Positions 1 to 6,386 of a stretch of 15,201 nucleotides of DNA are shown here, in pieces (within the stretch, counting starts at the first letter, position 1; each line of letters starts with the position of its first letter). Position numbers and translations under genes: made by a program. The notes below the pieces were generated by a model, which was given only the letters and a program-made list of their open reading frames with translations, was not told where the DNA came from and ran no database searches. The DNA comes from UBA5209 sp034002865 (GTDB lineage: Bacteria > Patescibacteriota > Dojkabacteria > SC72): assembly GCA_034002865.1 (NCBI GenBank), contig JAVEZR010000017.1:1-15201 (forward strand), written 5' to 3'.

Positions 1-1040
1 AAACCTGGAGATTGAAAATCTCTACTATCGAGTTCTATACCATCTACTAACTTCTCTAAACTTTCTACAACCTCTTCACAGTATTTCATAACTTCTTCCT
101 TGCTCTCATCTGTATATATTGGAATGATTACAACTTTTATAGGAGCAATTCTAGGAGGTAAAACGAGTCCTAAATCGTCACTATGAGACATTACTATCGC
201 ACCCATCATTCTTGTACTTACTCCCCAACTTGTTTGCCATGGATGCTTACTCTCACCATCTTTATCTGTAAAAGATATACCAAATGCTTTAGCAAAGTTC
301 TGTCCTAAATCATGTGATGTACCAAATTGAAGTGCTTTACCATCCTGCATAAGGGCTTCTACACCGTATGTGTTAATAGCGCCTGCAAATTTCTCAGACT
401 CCGACTTCCTTCCTGTATATACATCTAAGGCAAGTACCTCTTTTGCGAACTGTACATACATATCTAGCGCTCTAAGAACCTCTCTTTCGGACTCTTCTTT
501 TGTAGCATGTACTGTATGACCCTCTTGCCAAAGAAATTCTGTAGTACGAAGAAACGGTCTAGTTCTTTTCTCCCACCTTACAATATTTGCCCACTGATTT
601 ATCTTTAATGGGAGATCTCTCCAAGATGATATCCACCTTGAAAAGGTGTCATACATAATGGTTTCTGATGTTGGTCTTACAATCAACTCCTCTTCTAGTT
701 TAGCATCAGGATCAACTACTACACCCTTACCATCTTCTGATTCTTTTAATCTGTAATGGGTTACAATGGCACACTCCTTTGCAAAGCCTTTAATATGGCT
801 AGCCTCTTTAGAAAAGAATGATTTAGGTATGAAAAGTGGAAAGTATGCATTCTTAGCACCAGTAGCTTTAATACGTTTATCTAACTCTCTTTGCATATTC
901 TCCCATATTGCATAACCGTAAGGTTTAATGACCATACAGCCACGTACAGAGGAGTTCTCAGCTAACTGAGCTTTCTCAACAATATCTAAATACCATTTAG
1001 AATAGCTTTCACTTCTTGGTGTAATACCCTTATTTGACAT
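1..1040 (-). CDS. proS: Prolyl-tRNA synthetase, type 3 (archaeal/eukaryote-like), C-terminus cut by window edge
   Basis: Class II aminoacyl-tRNA synthetase that charges tRNA-Pro with proline in the cytoplasm. My translation from the ATG at 1040 begins MSNKGITPRSESYSKWYLDI and stays open to the left edge (346 codons). Visible family signatures are the N-terminal segment with GCMVIKPYGYAIWENMQ, the RPTSETIMYDTFSRWI block, and the motif-2 stretch RPFLRTTEFLWQEGHTVHAT. The anticodon-binding domain begins near PIKVVIIPIYTDE, and RDFQSPG ends the visible part. Roughly the last 100-130 residues are missing, judged from the usual length of about 480. I see no bacterial-type editing insertion, which fits type 3. 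The start lies 22 bases after the RuBisCO stop, so the two are probably cotranscribed. No Shine-Dalgarno is visible. The enzyme identity is firm. Confidence 0.95.
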   Translation of the reverse strand, partial: MSNKGITPRSESYSKWYLDIVEKAQLAENSSVRGCMVIKPYGYAIWENMQRELDKRIKATGAKNAYFPLFIPKSFFSKEASHIKGFAKECAIVTHYRLKESEDGKGVVVDPDAKLEEELIVRPTSETIMYDTFSRWISSWRDLPLKINQWANIVRWEKRTRPFLRTTEFLWQEGHTVHATKEESEREVLRALDMYVQFAKEVLALDVYTGRKSESEKFAGAINTYGVEALMQDGKALQFGTSHDLGQNFAKAFGISFTDKDGESKHPWQTSWGVSTRMMGAIVMSHSDDLGLVLPPRIAPIKVVIIPIYTDESKEEVMKYCEEVVESLEKLVDGIELDSRDFQSPG

Positions 1041-1062
1041 AATGAGTGTATTTTACACTAAA

Positions 1063-2433
1063 TTAATAAACAATTCTTGGATCAAATCCCCAATGTTGTG
1101 CAGCTTTGGCTAATGCAGATTCAGGATGCTGTACAATCCACTCCTTTATATCTCCCTTTTCCATAGCTAAATCTCTTGCTTGAACAATAGCTTCTACCCC
1201 TGCTTCAATACCCCATGGGTGACCAAGAGTTCCTCCACCTGCCTGGATTATTAAATCCTCACCTAGCTGGGTAATAGAGTCACCGATTGTTCCTGCGTGT
1301 AAGCCACCTGATGCAGTATGCCATACCCCTTTCATACCAAACCAATTTTGACCTAATGTAATATGACTTTCTGGTGTAATATCAGACTGTAGAGCCTGTT
1401 GGATTAGTATAGGTTCTTCATAGTTTTCCATCTTTGTTTTAGGAGCACCACCATGTAGTGAATCTACACCTAAGAGTCTCATTATCTTTGCAATTACAAC
1501 CATAGACATAGAGAAGTCTAATATTTCTCCCATATCATGTACCCCAGGACCTGATTCTCTGTCCAGTAACCCATGCATAGCTCTATGAGCATGAATTGCT
1601 AGTCCAGGGCTATGCTTTCTCATTGTTTGAACTGCAGTAAAACCTGTTGTTACTACATCCATCATCATCCATCTACCACCCTCTTTCTTTATTAGCTCTG
1701 CTCTCTCTTGCATGATATCCATATCGGAGTGAGTAACATTACATAGGTAGAACTTCTTCTTACCTGTTTTCTTTTCAATATCCCTTTGTACTGCATGTAC
1801 TCTCTTACATCTATCTTCAAACTTATTAAAGTAAAGGCTTGTTAAATTCTCATCATCCTTTATACCTTGATACTCACCATTAGCAGCAGTAAAAAGTATC
1901 TTAGCTAACTCAGCCTGCTCTTTTGCAGTCCTACCTACCTTAGGTTTAGGTACTGTACAAAGCATTGGGCCCCTCTCTATGCCCATGAACTCTCTTACAC
2001 CACTGATACCAAACTGAGGTCCAGGAAAACTCTTTACAAGGCTCTCAGGAAATCTTACATCTATTAATCTAAAAGCCTTGAGCATCTTCATACCATCGAT
2101 ATTTCCAACAATACCTGCCAATATACCTGCCATATTGCCCTCTTCGAAGATCTCTTTCTTATACGCAATCTTAAAGGTTTTAGTTTTAGGATCTAAGTCG
2201 TATGCTATAGCTCTGAGCTTGTTTGCTAGCTTTACACCAGAGTTTTTACCAGAGTATACCTCTGTCCATGTACCAGTTGAGCTTTCAGCAGCACAGCTAG
2301 CTGCAGCATCTTCAAACCTATCATCAGGAATTCCATCTGCTAACTCTATGTCTAGGTATGTAATAACGTAGTCCTTATCTGGATTTTTAGGTTTCCAACC
2401 TTTTGGAGCAAGAAAATCAAATTGAACAGCCAT
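1063..2433 (-). CDS. rbcL: Ribulose-1,5-bisphosphate carboxylase large subunit, CPR/archaeal type (form III or II/III group)
   Basis: Carboxylates ribulose-1,5-bisphosphate to two 3-phosphoglycerate. In CPR bacteria this enzyme is thought to act in AMP/nucleoside salvage rather than the Calvin cycle. The 456-residue protein keeps the catalytic set (spinach numbering in brackets): E50 (60), T55-W56 (65-66), N111 (123), K163 and K165 (175, 177) in TVPKPKVG, the carbamylated K192 with D194-E195 (201, 203, 204) in IKDDE, H283-R284 and H287 (294, 295, 298), H327, loop-6 K334, S375-G376-G377 in ASGG, and G399-G401 in AGGGTLGHPWG. It is therefore a probable real RuBisCO, not a form IV RuBisCO-like protein. 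Odd points are GEYQGIKDDE where GGxDxIKDDE is usual, and KTKMEN in loop 6 where VGKxEG is usual. No small subunit, AMP phosphorylase or ribose-1,5-bisphosphate isomerase gene is in the window. It starts 18 bases after the upstream gene. The exact subtype is not resolved. Confidence 0.96.
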   Translation of the reverse strand: MAVQFDFLAPKGWKPKNPDKDYVITYLDIELADGIPDDRFEDAAASCAAESSTGTWTEVYSGKNSGVKLANKLRAIAYDLDPKTKTFKIAYKKEIFEEGNMAGILAGIVGNIDGMKMLKAFRLIDVRFPESLVKSFPGPQFGISGVREFMGIERGPMLCTVPKPKVGRTAKEQAELAKILFTAANGEYQGIKDDENLTSLYFNKFEDRCKRVHAVQRDIEKKTGKKKFYLCNVTHSDMDIMQERAELIKKEGGRWMMMDVVTTGFTAVQTMRKHSPGLAIHAHRAMHGLLDRESGPGVHDMGEILDFSMSMVVIAKIMRLLGVDSLHGGAPKTKMENYEEPILIQQALQSDITPESHITLGQNWFGMKGVWHTASGGLHAGTIGDSITQLGEDLIIQAGGGTLGHPWGIEAGVEAIVQARDLAMEKGDIKEWIVQHPESALAKAAQHWGFDPRIVY

Positions 2434-2451
2434 GAGCAGTAAATACTAAAC

Positions 2452-2952
2452 TTATCTATTCTTATATTCTATATTAAATCTCTCCATATGTTCAATCTTT
2501 TCTATATATTTATCACAAACTCCCTCTACACCCTCAAAATTCTCTATACTTTCTACCATCCAATCCTTATTCTTTTGCTCCTCCAATATACTTTTAATGC
2601 CTGTACTCATATCTTTTCCCTCTTCACTTCTATCTGTAATGATGACTCCCTCTACTTTAAGCTGTTTTAATGTACCAAAGAAATCTCTAAACCACCCTAT
2701 TTGAAAATTTAGAGAAAGATTAGGAGTAATCTCCTTACTTAGAACTATTAACGGAATCTTTCCACCTTCCATACTTTCTAAGGATGAATATATTAGGAAA
2801 GACCTAATAGGGAGATCTAATCTCTCAAAGTATGAAAGAGGATAATCAGTACCAAGGTCAGAGAATTCTTTCCTCCACTCCATATATGCAGCGGTATTAT
2901 ATCTTGCAGGTAATATAGGTCTAAATTTTGATAGATCTCTCTTACTACCCAT
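2452..2952 (-). CDS. Unrecognised 166-residue protein preceding RuBisCO
   Basis: I do not recognise this family. The product is soluble, with no signal peptide or membrane segment. The N-terminal third is basic and aromatic (SKFRPILPARYNTAAYMEW). The middle looks like alternating strand and helix: hydrophobic IPLIVLSKE near residue 66, then KVEGVIITDRSEEG near 99-112. The C-terminus is a charged helix (CDKYIEKIEHMERFN). The strand-helix pattern resembles a degenerate receiver-like fold, but this is only an impression. The start overlaps the end of the upstream gene by 8 bases (ATGGGTAG) and is served by a perfect Shine-Dalgarno inside that gene, which suggests translational coupling and a shared job. 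The stop is 18 bases before rbcL, so it is very likely cotranscribed with RuBisCO and proS. Confidence 0.8.
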   Translation of the reverse strand: MGSKRDLSKFRPILPARYNTAAYMEWRKEFSDLGTDYPLSYFERLDLPIRSFLIYSSLESMEGGKIPLIVLSKEITPNLSLNFQIGWFRDFFGTLKQLKVEGVIITDRSEEGKDMSTGIKSILEEQKNKDWMVESIENFEGVEGVCDKYIEKIEHMERFNIEYKNR

Positions 2953-3436
2953 TCTTTATCTCACCTCCTTGCTCTTTACTATCCACCATACTTAAGAACT
3001 CATTACATACTCTAGCTATTTGTGTACTGTTAAAATTCTCTAATATTGGATTTAGCTCTTCCTCTATATACCAATCTCTTTCTCCTTGAATGAAGGCTTG
3101 CGACCATTTCTCCAATTGCAATTTAGGGAATGGAGATATTGGGAAAAGTAGCCCTCCTTTTCCTTTAAGATAGTGGGATAGCTCGGAGTATATTAAAGAG
3201 CCACTATCTAGCTCCTCAGTACCGAAATATTCATCTAAAAATATTACCGGTAGTTTACCATCTCCATGTATCTCAATAGCGGCTTGAACTGTTCTTTCAC
3301 GATATTTACCTCCAGTAACAATAAGAGGTTCTACTTCTATTTCAGTAAGGATATCTTTAATCTTAGCTATTTTATTAATATTGTCCTCCACTATAATGAA
3401 ATTTAATCTATCATTAAAACCGTTATTCCTATTCAT
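2945..3436 (-). CDS. Receiver-like (CheY-like) small protein of unknown function
   Basis: A 163-residue soluble protein. The first 90 residues resemble a divergent response-regulator receiver domain. LNFIIVEDN (residues 11-19) supplies a first strand and the acidic pair E17-D18. Helix IAKIKDILTE follows, then a second strand PLIVTGGK. VIFLDEYF (64-71) then places D68 where the phosphoacceptor aspartate would be. The usual later Thr/Ser and Lys are not clear, and no DNA-binding domain follows. The C-terminal half (WSQAFIQGERDWYIEEELNP) is unrecognised. The gene overlaps the next one by 8 bases. Upstream lies a roughly 330-base non-coding region, so a promoter probably sits there. No Shine-Dalgarno is seen before the ATG. 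A regulatory role towards the RuBisCO operon is inference from position only. Confidence 0.78.
   Translation of the reverse strand: MNRNNGFNDRLNFIIVEDNINKIAKIKDILTEIEVEPLIVTGGKYRERTVQAAIEIHGDGKLPVIFLDEYFGTEELDSGSLIYSELSHYLKGKGGLLFPISPFPKLQLEKWSQAFIQGERDWYIEEELNPILENFNSTQIARVCNEFLSMVDSKEQGGEIKNG
2961..2970 (-). promoter_or_regulatory. Perfect Shine-Dalgarno AAGGAGGTGA
   Basis: The minus strand reads AAGGAGGTGA, a full match to the usual anti-Shine-Dalgarno end of 16S rRNA, with 8 bases between it and the ATG at 2952. It is embedded in the end of the upstream coding sequence, where it encodes part of EQGGE. It fixes the start of the 166-residue gene. It is the only ribosome binding site of this strength that I can find in the window. 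Confidence 0.85.
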
Positions 3437-3767
3437 GAGATGTTTAAATCTATATTTAAAATAAATATAAAAAGCTCTTTTGAAGTACGTTTCCCTATCT
3501 ACAGAGTATCATAAATTTTCAACAAATACTATGGGGCCAAGCAGTAGTAGAATGCATAAGAGAAGTAACAAATATTGTATACAGAAGTAGCAATAAACTG
3601 ACACACAATTTAATACTGTTCCACACAGTGCAGATATTCCTACTACTACGAAGTAAATATAGCTTGGGAGGAGCTGTGCAACAGTATTAAGAGATAAACA
3701 TTCCGGCAAGAAAGTTCTTAAATATGAACTCAGACTTCCAATTAAAGAAGGAAATCTTGTTAATAGG
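3437..3767. other. 331-base intergenic region with strong RNA-folding potential; possible structured RNA
   Basis: No convincing gene lies here. The stretch holds an 11-base perfect inverted repeat (3610-3620 with 3680-3690), extended by 3624-3628 with 3674-3678. A contiguous 17-base segment (3537-3553) can also pair with 3662-3667 and 3636-3647, with one single-base and one 14-base bulge. The two sets interleave, giving a pseudoknot-like layout. The hexamer GAAGTA (TACTTC on the minus strand) occurs four times, starting at 3482, 3562, 3584 and 3650. A 66-residue minus-strand frame (3509-3709, TTG start) covers the same bases. It would encode a Leu- and Cys-rich membrane peptide but has no ribosome binding site, and it would be the only TGA-terminated gene here. 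I do not recognise tmRNA, RNase P, SRP or 6S signatures. Likely a structured RNA or long leader of the RuBisCO operon; unproven. Confidence 0.35.
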
Positions 3768-4496
3768 CTATTTAATACCGTAGAAAGTATAGAAATCCTC
3801 TATTCTACCCCTAGGAAAGCAGCCTTTTAATGGGAAGCTCTCTTTTAATTGATCTACTGTATTAGCAATTTTAACTCTCTCTAAGAATTCCTTTACTAAA
3901 TCACTCTTTAATGTACCCTCACTACTTACAAAGGGACCCCATGGTACAAATATTCGTGTATCTCTCACTGGTTGCTCTTTTAAATCTTCTGTATATGATT
4001 TAGGAAAGAGACGTCTATATGATTCATAATGATATAGCCAACTACCACCCTGTACATATTTAACATCTGGGTGTAATTTCTTAATCTCCGTAAACATTTC
4101 CTTCAATTCTGAGATTCTCATTTTCTTTCTTTCCTTAGAGAGAGGCCCGTAAGGAGAGCTGTCATAGTTTTCAAAGTGTAGCTTAACAATGGGGATTTCC
4201 TCTTTATTAGTCATATATTTATATCTAAAACATCCAAACCATTTATGATTACTCTTCTCTAAGTGTTTAATATACATCTCATATGCCAAATCGTCTGGAG
4301 ATTTACCACTAGTAATGCCGCCTAGATACTGCAACCAAAGTTTTGAGTTCTTATCACTCTCCCATGTGTGATTGCCAATAGCGTAATAATATGGCGTCTG
4401 GGTAAGCAATACCCCCTCTATACTCTCTCCCGTTATCTCTGAATATCTAATTGCATATTTATATACCAGTGTAAAAAACTCTTTATCATATGTCAT
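3768..4496 (-). CDS. Unrecognised 242-residue protein
   Basis: I cannot name this family. The protein is soluble and rich in Tyr, Trp and charged residues, with no signal peptide or membrane segment. Notable segments are WESDKNSKLWLQYLGGI (residues about 45-61), a central charged helix (LSKERKKMRISELKEMFTEI), then GGSWLYHYESYRRLFPKSY near residues 150-168, followed by RIFVPWGPFVSSEG and a C-terminal LKGCFPRGRIEDFY. The GSWLY...YRRLFP block has the look of a conserved active-site or binding motif. It starts just beyond a strong terminator with a TATAAT box 5 bases before the ATG, so it is probably a separate, leaderless transcript. About 330 bases without a clear gene separate it from the next gene. 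Confidence 0.8.
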   Translation of the reverse strand: MTYDKEFFTLVYKYAIRYSEITGESIEGVLLTQTPYYYAIGNHTWESDKNSKLWLQYLGGITSGKSPDDLAYEMYIKHLEKSNHKWFGCFRYKYMTNKEEIPIVKLHFENYDSSPYGPLSKERKKMRISELKEMFTEIKKLHPDVKYVQGGSWLYHYESYRRLFPKSYTEDLKEQPVRDTRIFVPWGPFVSSEGTLKSDLVKEFLERVKIANTVDQLKESFPLKGCFPRGRIEDFYTFYGIK

Positions 4497-4501
4497 ACCA
4501 A

Positions 4502-4507
4502 ATTATA
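4502..4507 (-). promoter_or_regulatory. TATAAT -10 box, probable leaderless promoter
   Basis: The minus strand reads TATAAT, then TTGGT, then the ATG at 4496. A start of transcription 6-7 bases after the box would fall on the ATG itself, giving a leaderless mRNA. It lies immediately after the terminator of the preceding operon, which makes a fresh promoter expected. No good -35 hexamer is visible at the usual distance, because that position falls in the terminator stem. Confidence 0.5.
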
Positions 4508-4511
4508 CCTT

Positions 4512-4543
4512 AAAAAAGAAAAACCCCCTATATTAGGGGGTTT
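4512..4543 (-). terminator. Rho-independent terminator of the sigma-factor operon
   Basis: A perfect 10-base-pair stem (4521-4530 with 4534-4543; one arm AAACCCCCTA) with a 3-base loop is followed, on the minus strand, by a T-rich run (TTTTTCTTTTTT including the stem edge). It begins 19 bases after the stop of the small secreted protein gene. The plus-strand side has no T-run comparable to this, so it works for the minus strand. It is the clearest terminator in the window. Confidence 0.93.
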
Positions 4544-4562
4544 AACTTCGGCATTTTAATGG

Positions 4563-4952
4563 TTATCTATTGCAATTACCCATTCCTCTACCTTGACCAT
4601 TTCCGTGCATACCTCCCTGTCCAAGACCTAACTCTGCTCTCTTTTGGTTAGCCTCTTGAGTATTACCCTCCTGAGCTAACTCCTTAGCCTCTACAAAGGT
4701 CTCAAACTTCTCTGGCGTATCAATCTTCCTCAATACTCCAGGAGTTCTACCATCCTCGCTCATTATCTCTACCCAAGCATCATAATCTTTAGATTCAAAG
4801 ATCTCTATCATTCTACTCTCCCTCGCTTGCGTATGATTAGGTCCTACCTGAGTATAATCTCCTCTATATGCATCTGCATCATTTGTTGTAAAAGCAATTA
4901 CTCCTAAGAGTGCTACTGCTAATATTCCTAGTGCTAATACTGTATTCTTCAT
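4563..4952 (-). CDS. Small secreted or membrane-anchored protein with Gly/Met/His-rich tail
   Basis: A 129-residue product with a Sec-type N-terminal hydrophobic segment (residues 4-22) and a plausible cleavage site after the ADA at 26-28. The mature part has YTQVGPNHTQARESRMIEIF, then DYDAWVEIM (57-64), KFETFVEAKELAQEG (82-96) and NQKRAELGLG (102-111). It ends in a flexible tail rich in Gly with Met, His, Asn and one Cys (GQGGMHGNGQGRGMGNCNR). From memory this matches an unnamed CPR family with DYxAW and RxELGLG motifs. It is the last gene before the terminator and follows an ECF sigma factor and its membrane partner. A role as envelope-stress or metal sensor/effector is a guess from context and tail composition. 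No Shine-Dalgarno precedes the ATG; the 108-base leader carries two competing hairpins. Confidence 0.85.
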   Translation of the reverse strand: MKNTVLALGILAVALLGVIAFTTNDADAYRGDYTQVGPNHTQARESRMIEIFESKDYDAWVEIMSEDGRTPGVLRKIDTPEKFETFVEAKELAQEGNTQEANQKRAELGLGQGGMHGNGQGRGMGNCNR

Positions 4953-4983
4953 ATGTTTACTATTTAAAAAAAGTTAAATATAT

Positions 4984-5022
4984 GTAGAGAATATAGGTAT
5001 ATATCTCTACGGATATACCTAT
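4984..5022 (-). promoter_or_regulatory. Two interleaved, mutually exclusive inverted repeats in the leader of the secreted-protein gene
   Basis: Within 39 bases there is a 10-base perfect inverted repeat (ATAGGTATAT, 4993-5002 with 5013-5022) and a 7-base one (GTAGAGA, 4984-4990 with 5004-5010). Their arms interleave, and the joining loops are 1-2 bases, too short for both stems to form fully. In RNA this would be a two-state switch; in DNA it could be overlapping operator sites. A T-run (about 4966-4972 on the minus strand) lies 11 bases past the second stem, too far for a classic terminator. Confidence 0.5.
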
Positions 5023-5060
5023 GAAGAGAATAAATTACCTCTCTAATATATATTACGAAG

Positions 5061-5798
5061 TTATGGATGATTTCCTTGCATCTTTCTTCCCTTACCTTCC
5101 CATGGGAGAATCTCTGATGCTTTAAAAGTATCGCTATCTACTACATTTCCAATTACCTTTATCTCTTCTCCACTCTCTAAGGATACCGCTCTTCTTACCT
5201 TTGCCTCAGAGACATCTACACTCCAAAGATTCTGCTGCAAATCTCTCATCTTAACACTGTTAACCGTGCCATTTTCTTTCCTATCAGTAGAAAGAACCTC
5301 TCCTGCAAGATATCCTTGCTCTGGCCTACTCCATATCCTGTATCTTGGATCTACTATCTTGTTGTATGTAGGTATTGAATCAGAAAATACACTGTTTAAT
5401 CTCTCAGACACACTCGAGGAGTGCAGTAAGATACCAAATATTAATATCGCCAATATGTTTATCATTAATATCTTCGGGAAAGAGAGAGCATATCCTCTTT
5501 CTGTATATCTGAAATTAAGATATCCAACTATTAAGAATATAGCTGTAAGTACTATCCATATGACTGGGATTGCAAGTATTAAAACCTCTATAAAATCATT
5601 CACAGAGAGTATTAAGTTTAATATATCACTAGACTCAAAGAGATATATAGATATTGCTAAACCTACTGATCCAAAGAGTATATTTAAACCGAAAAGAGAC
5701 CAAAGGAAAGAGTTCTTAAGTACAAAAGAGCACCTTGGTATCGGCTTAATATTCTCTTTTTCAATTTTCTTTAATATATCGCTAGATATCTTTCCCAT
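5061..5798 (-). CDS. Membrane protein with C-terminal OB-like domain; probable anti-sigma or partner of the ECF sigma factor
   Basis: A 245-residue protein. The cytosolic N-terminus (about 29 residues, with IKPIPRCSFVLKNSFLW) leads into three predicted membrane segments near residues 30-53, 66-93 and 108-125. The rest is an extracytoplasmic domain whose 160-235 region (LAGEVLS, SVKMRDLQQNLWSVDV, GEEIKVIGNVV, TFKASEILPWEG) has the strand pattern of an OB fold. The start overlaps the end of the sigma gene by 17 bases, an arrangement typical of sigma/anti-sigma pairs. I see no zinc-binding HxxxCxxC anti-sigma motif, so the anti-sigma role is inferred from position and topology. Similar membrane proteins follow sigma factors in other CPR genomes, from memory. 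It is followed by a 108-base leader and the small secreted protein. Confidence 0.82.
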   Translation of the reverse strand: MGKISSDILKKIEKENIKPIPRCSFVLKNSFLWSLFGLNILFGSVGLAISIYLFESSDILNLILSVNDFIEVLILAIPVIWIVLTAIFLIVGYLNFRYTERGYALSFPKILMINILAILIFGILLHSSSVSERLNSVFSDSIPTYNKIVDPRYRIWSRPEQGYLAGEVLSTDRKENGTVNSVKMRDLQQNLWSVDVSEAKVRRAVSLESGEEIKVIGNVVDSDTFKASEILPWEGKGRKMQGNHP

Positions 5799-6369
5799 GC
5801 TTTTCTACTAACAGCTTAAATTTCTCCTTACCCCTGTTTATTAATGAAGCTACTGTGCCACTAGGTATGTGTAATATCTCTGATATCTCATTATACTCCA
5901 TCTCTTCAAAATATCTTAGGATTAAGACATCACGATATTTTCTATCTAATTTAGAAAGTAAGTACTTTATCTCTGTACTTTTTAAATCTTGCATAAATTC
6001 ATCCTCTATATTTGTATCTGATGGTATGCTATCAAATACATCACTATCTTGTACTACCTCTACATCCTTCTTCTTTCTTAGAAATGATACTGCCTCATTA
6101 TGCGCTATTCTATATATCCAACTAGAGAATTTGTACTTACTGTTATATCCATTAATATTCTTATACACCTTTAAAAACACCTCTTGGAGGATATCTTCTG
6201 CATCCTCTCTGGAGATATATATAACCCTACGGATATATATTAAGAGCTGTCTTTCATACCTCTCAATCAGATATTTGTATATCTCAAGATCTTCTTTAAC
6301 CAATTCAACAATTTCTTGGTCTGAGAGCTCTTCATATTTATTTTTCTTTTCTAAGGTTTTCTCTTTCAT
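5782..6369 (-). CDS. ECF-type RNA polymerase sigma-70 factor
   Basis: Directs RNA polymerase to a special promoter set, usually for envelope or stress responses. The 195 residues hold region 2 (about 28-100, with DAEDILQEVFLKVYKNI and the -10-recognition helix FSSWIYRIAHNEAVSFLRKKK) and region 4 (about 131-185, with LDRKYRDVLILRYFEEMEYN and the helix-turn-helix ISEILHIPSGTVASLINRG). An acidic linker (QDSDVFDSIPSDTNIEDEF) joins them, and regions 1 and 3 are absent, as in ECF factors. The N-terminus is a 13-residue lysine-rich extension. The gene starts only 17 bases after the tRNA-Pro 3' end and overlaps the membrane-partner gene by 17 bases. No Shine-Dalgarno is visible. Its regulon cannot be read from the window; the downstream leader at 4953-5060 is one candidate target. 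Confidence 0.95.
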   Translation of the reverse strand: MKEKTLEKKNKYEELSDQEIVELVKEDLEIYKYLIERYERQLLIYIRRVIYISREDAEDILQEVFLKVYKNINGYNSKYKFSSWIYRIAHNEAVSFLRKKKDVEVVQDSDVFDSIPSDTNIEDEFMQDLKSTEIKYLLSKLDRKYRDVLILRYFEEMEYNEISEILHIPSGTVASLINRGKEKFKLLVEKHGKDI

Positions 6370-6386
6370 TTCTTTTTTAATATATA

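Noticed and set aside
1045..1059. 6-base inverted repeat AGTGTA/TACACT with 3-base loop between rbcL and proS
   Set aside because: Too short and AT-rich, with no T-run, so it is not a terminator. It may be chance.
3451..3481. AT-only inverted repeat (3451-3458 with 3462-3469) and a short AAAAG/CTTTT hairpin
   Set aside because: Weak stems in very AT-rich sequence. A terminator for a possible upstream RNA cannot be claimed.
3509..3709. 66-residue Leu/Cys-rich membrane-like frame on the minus strand
   Set aside because: It has a TTG start, no ribosome binding site, and would be the only TGA-terminated gene. It overlaps strong RNA-folding sequence. Varied leucine codons in its Leu runs keep a small membrane protein possible, so it is discussed under the intergenic region instead of called as a gene.
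5266..5811. Plus-strand open frames opposite the membrane protein, sigma factor, argS, comEC and LamG genes
   Set aside because: They mirror strong minus-strand genes, have atypical composition and no recognisable domains, so they are shadow frames.
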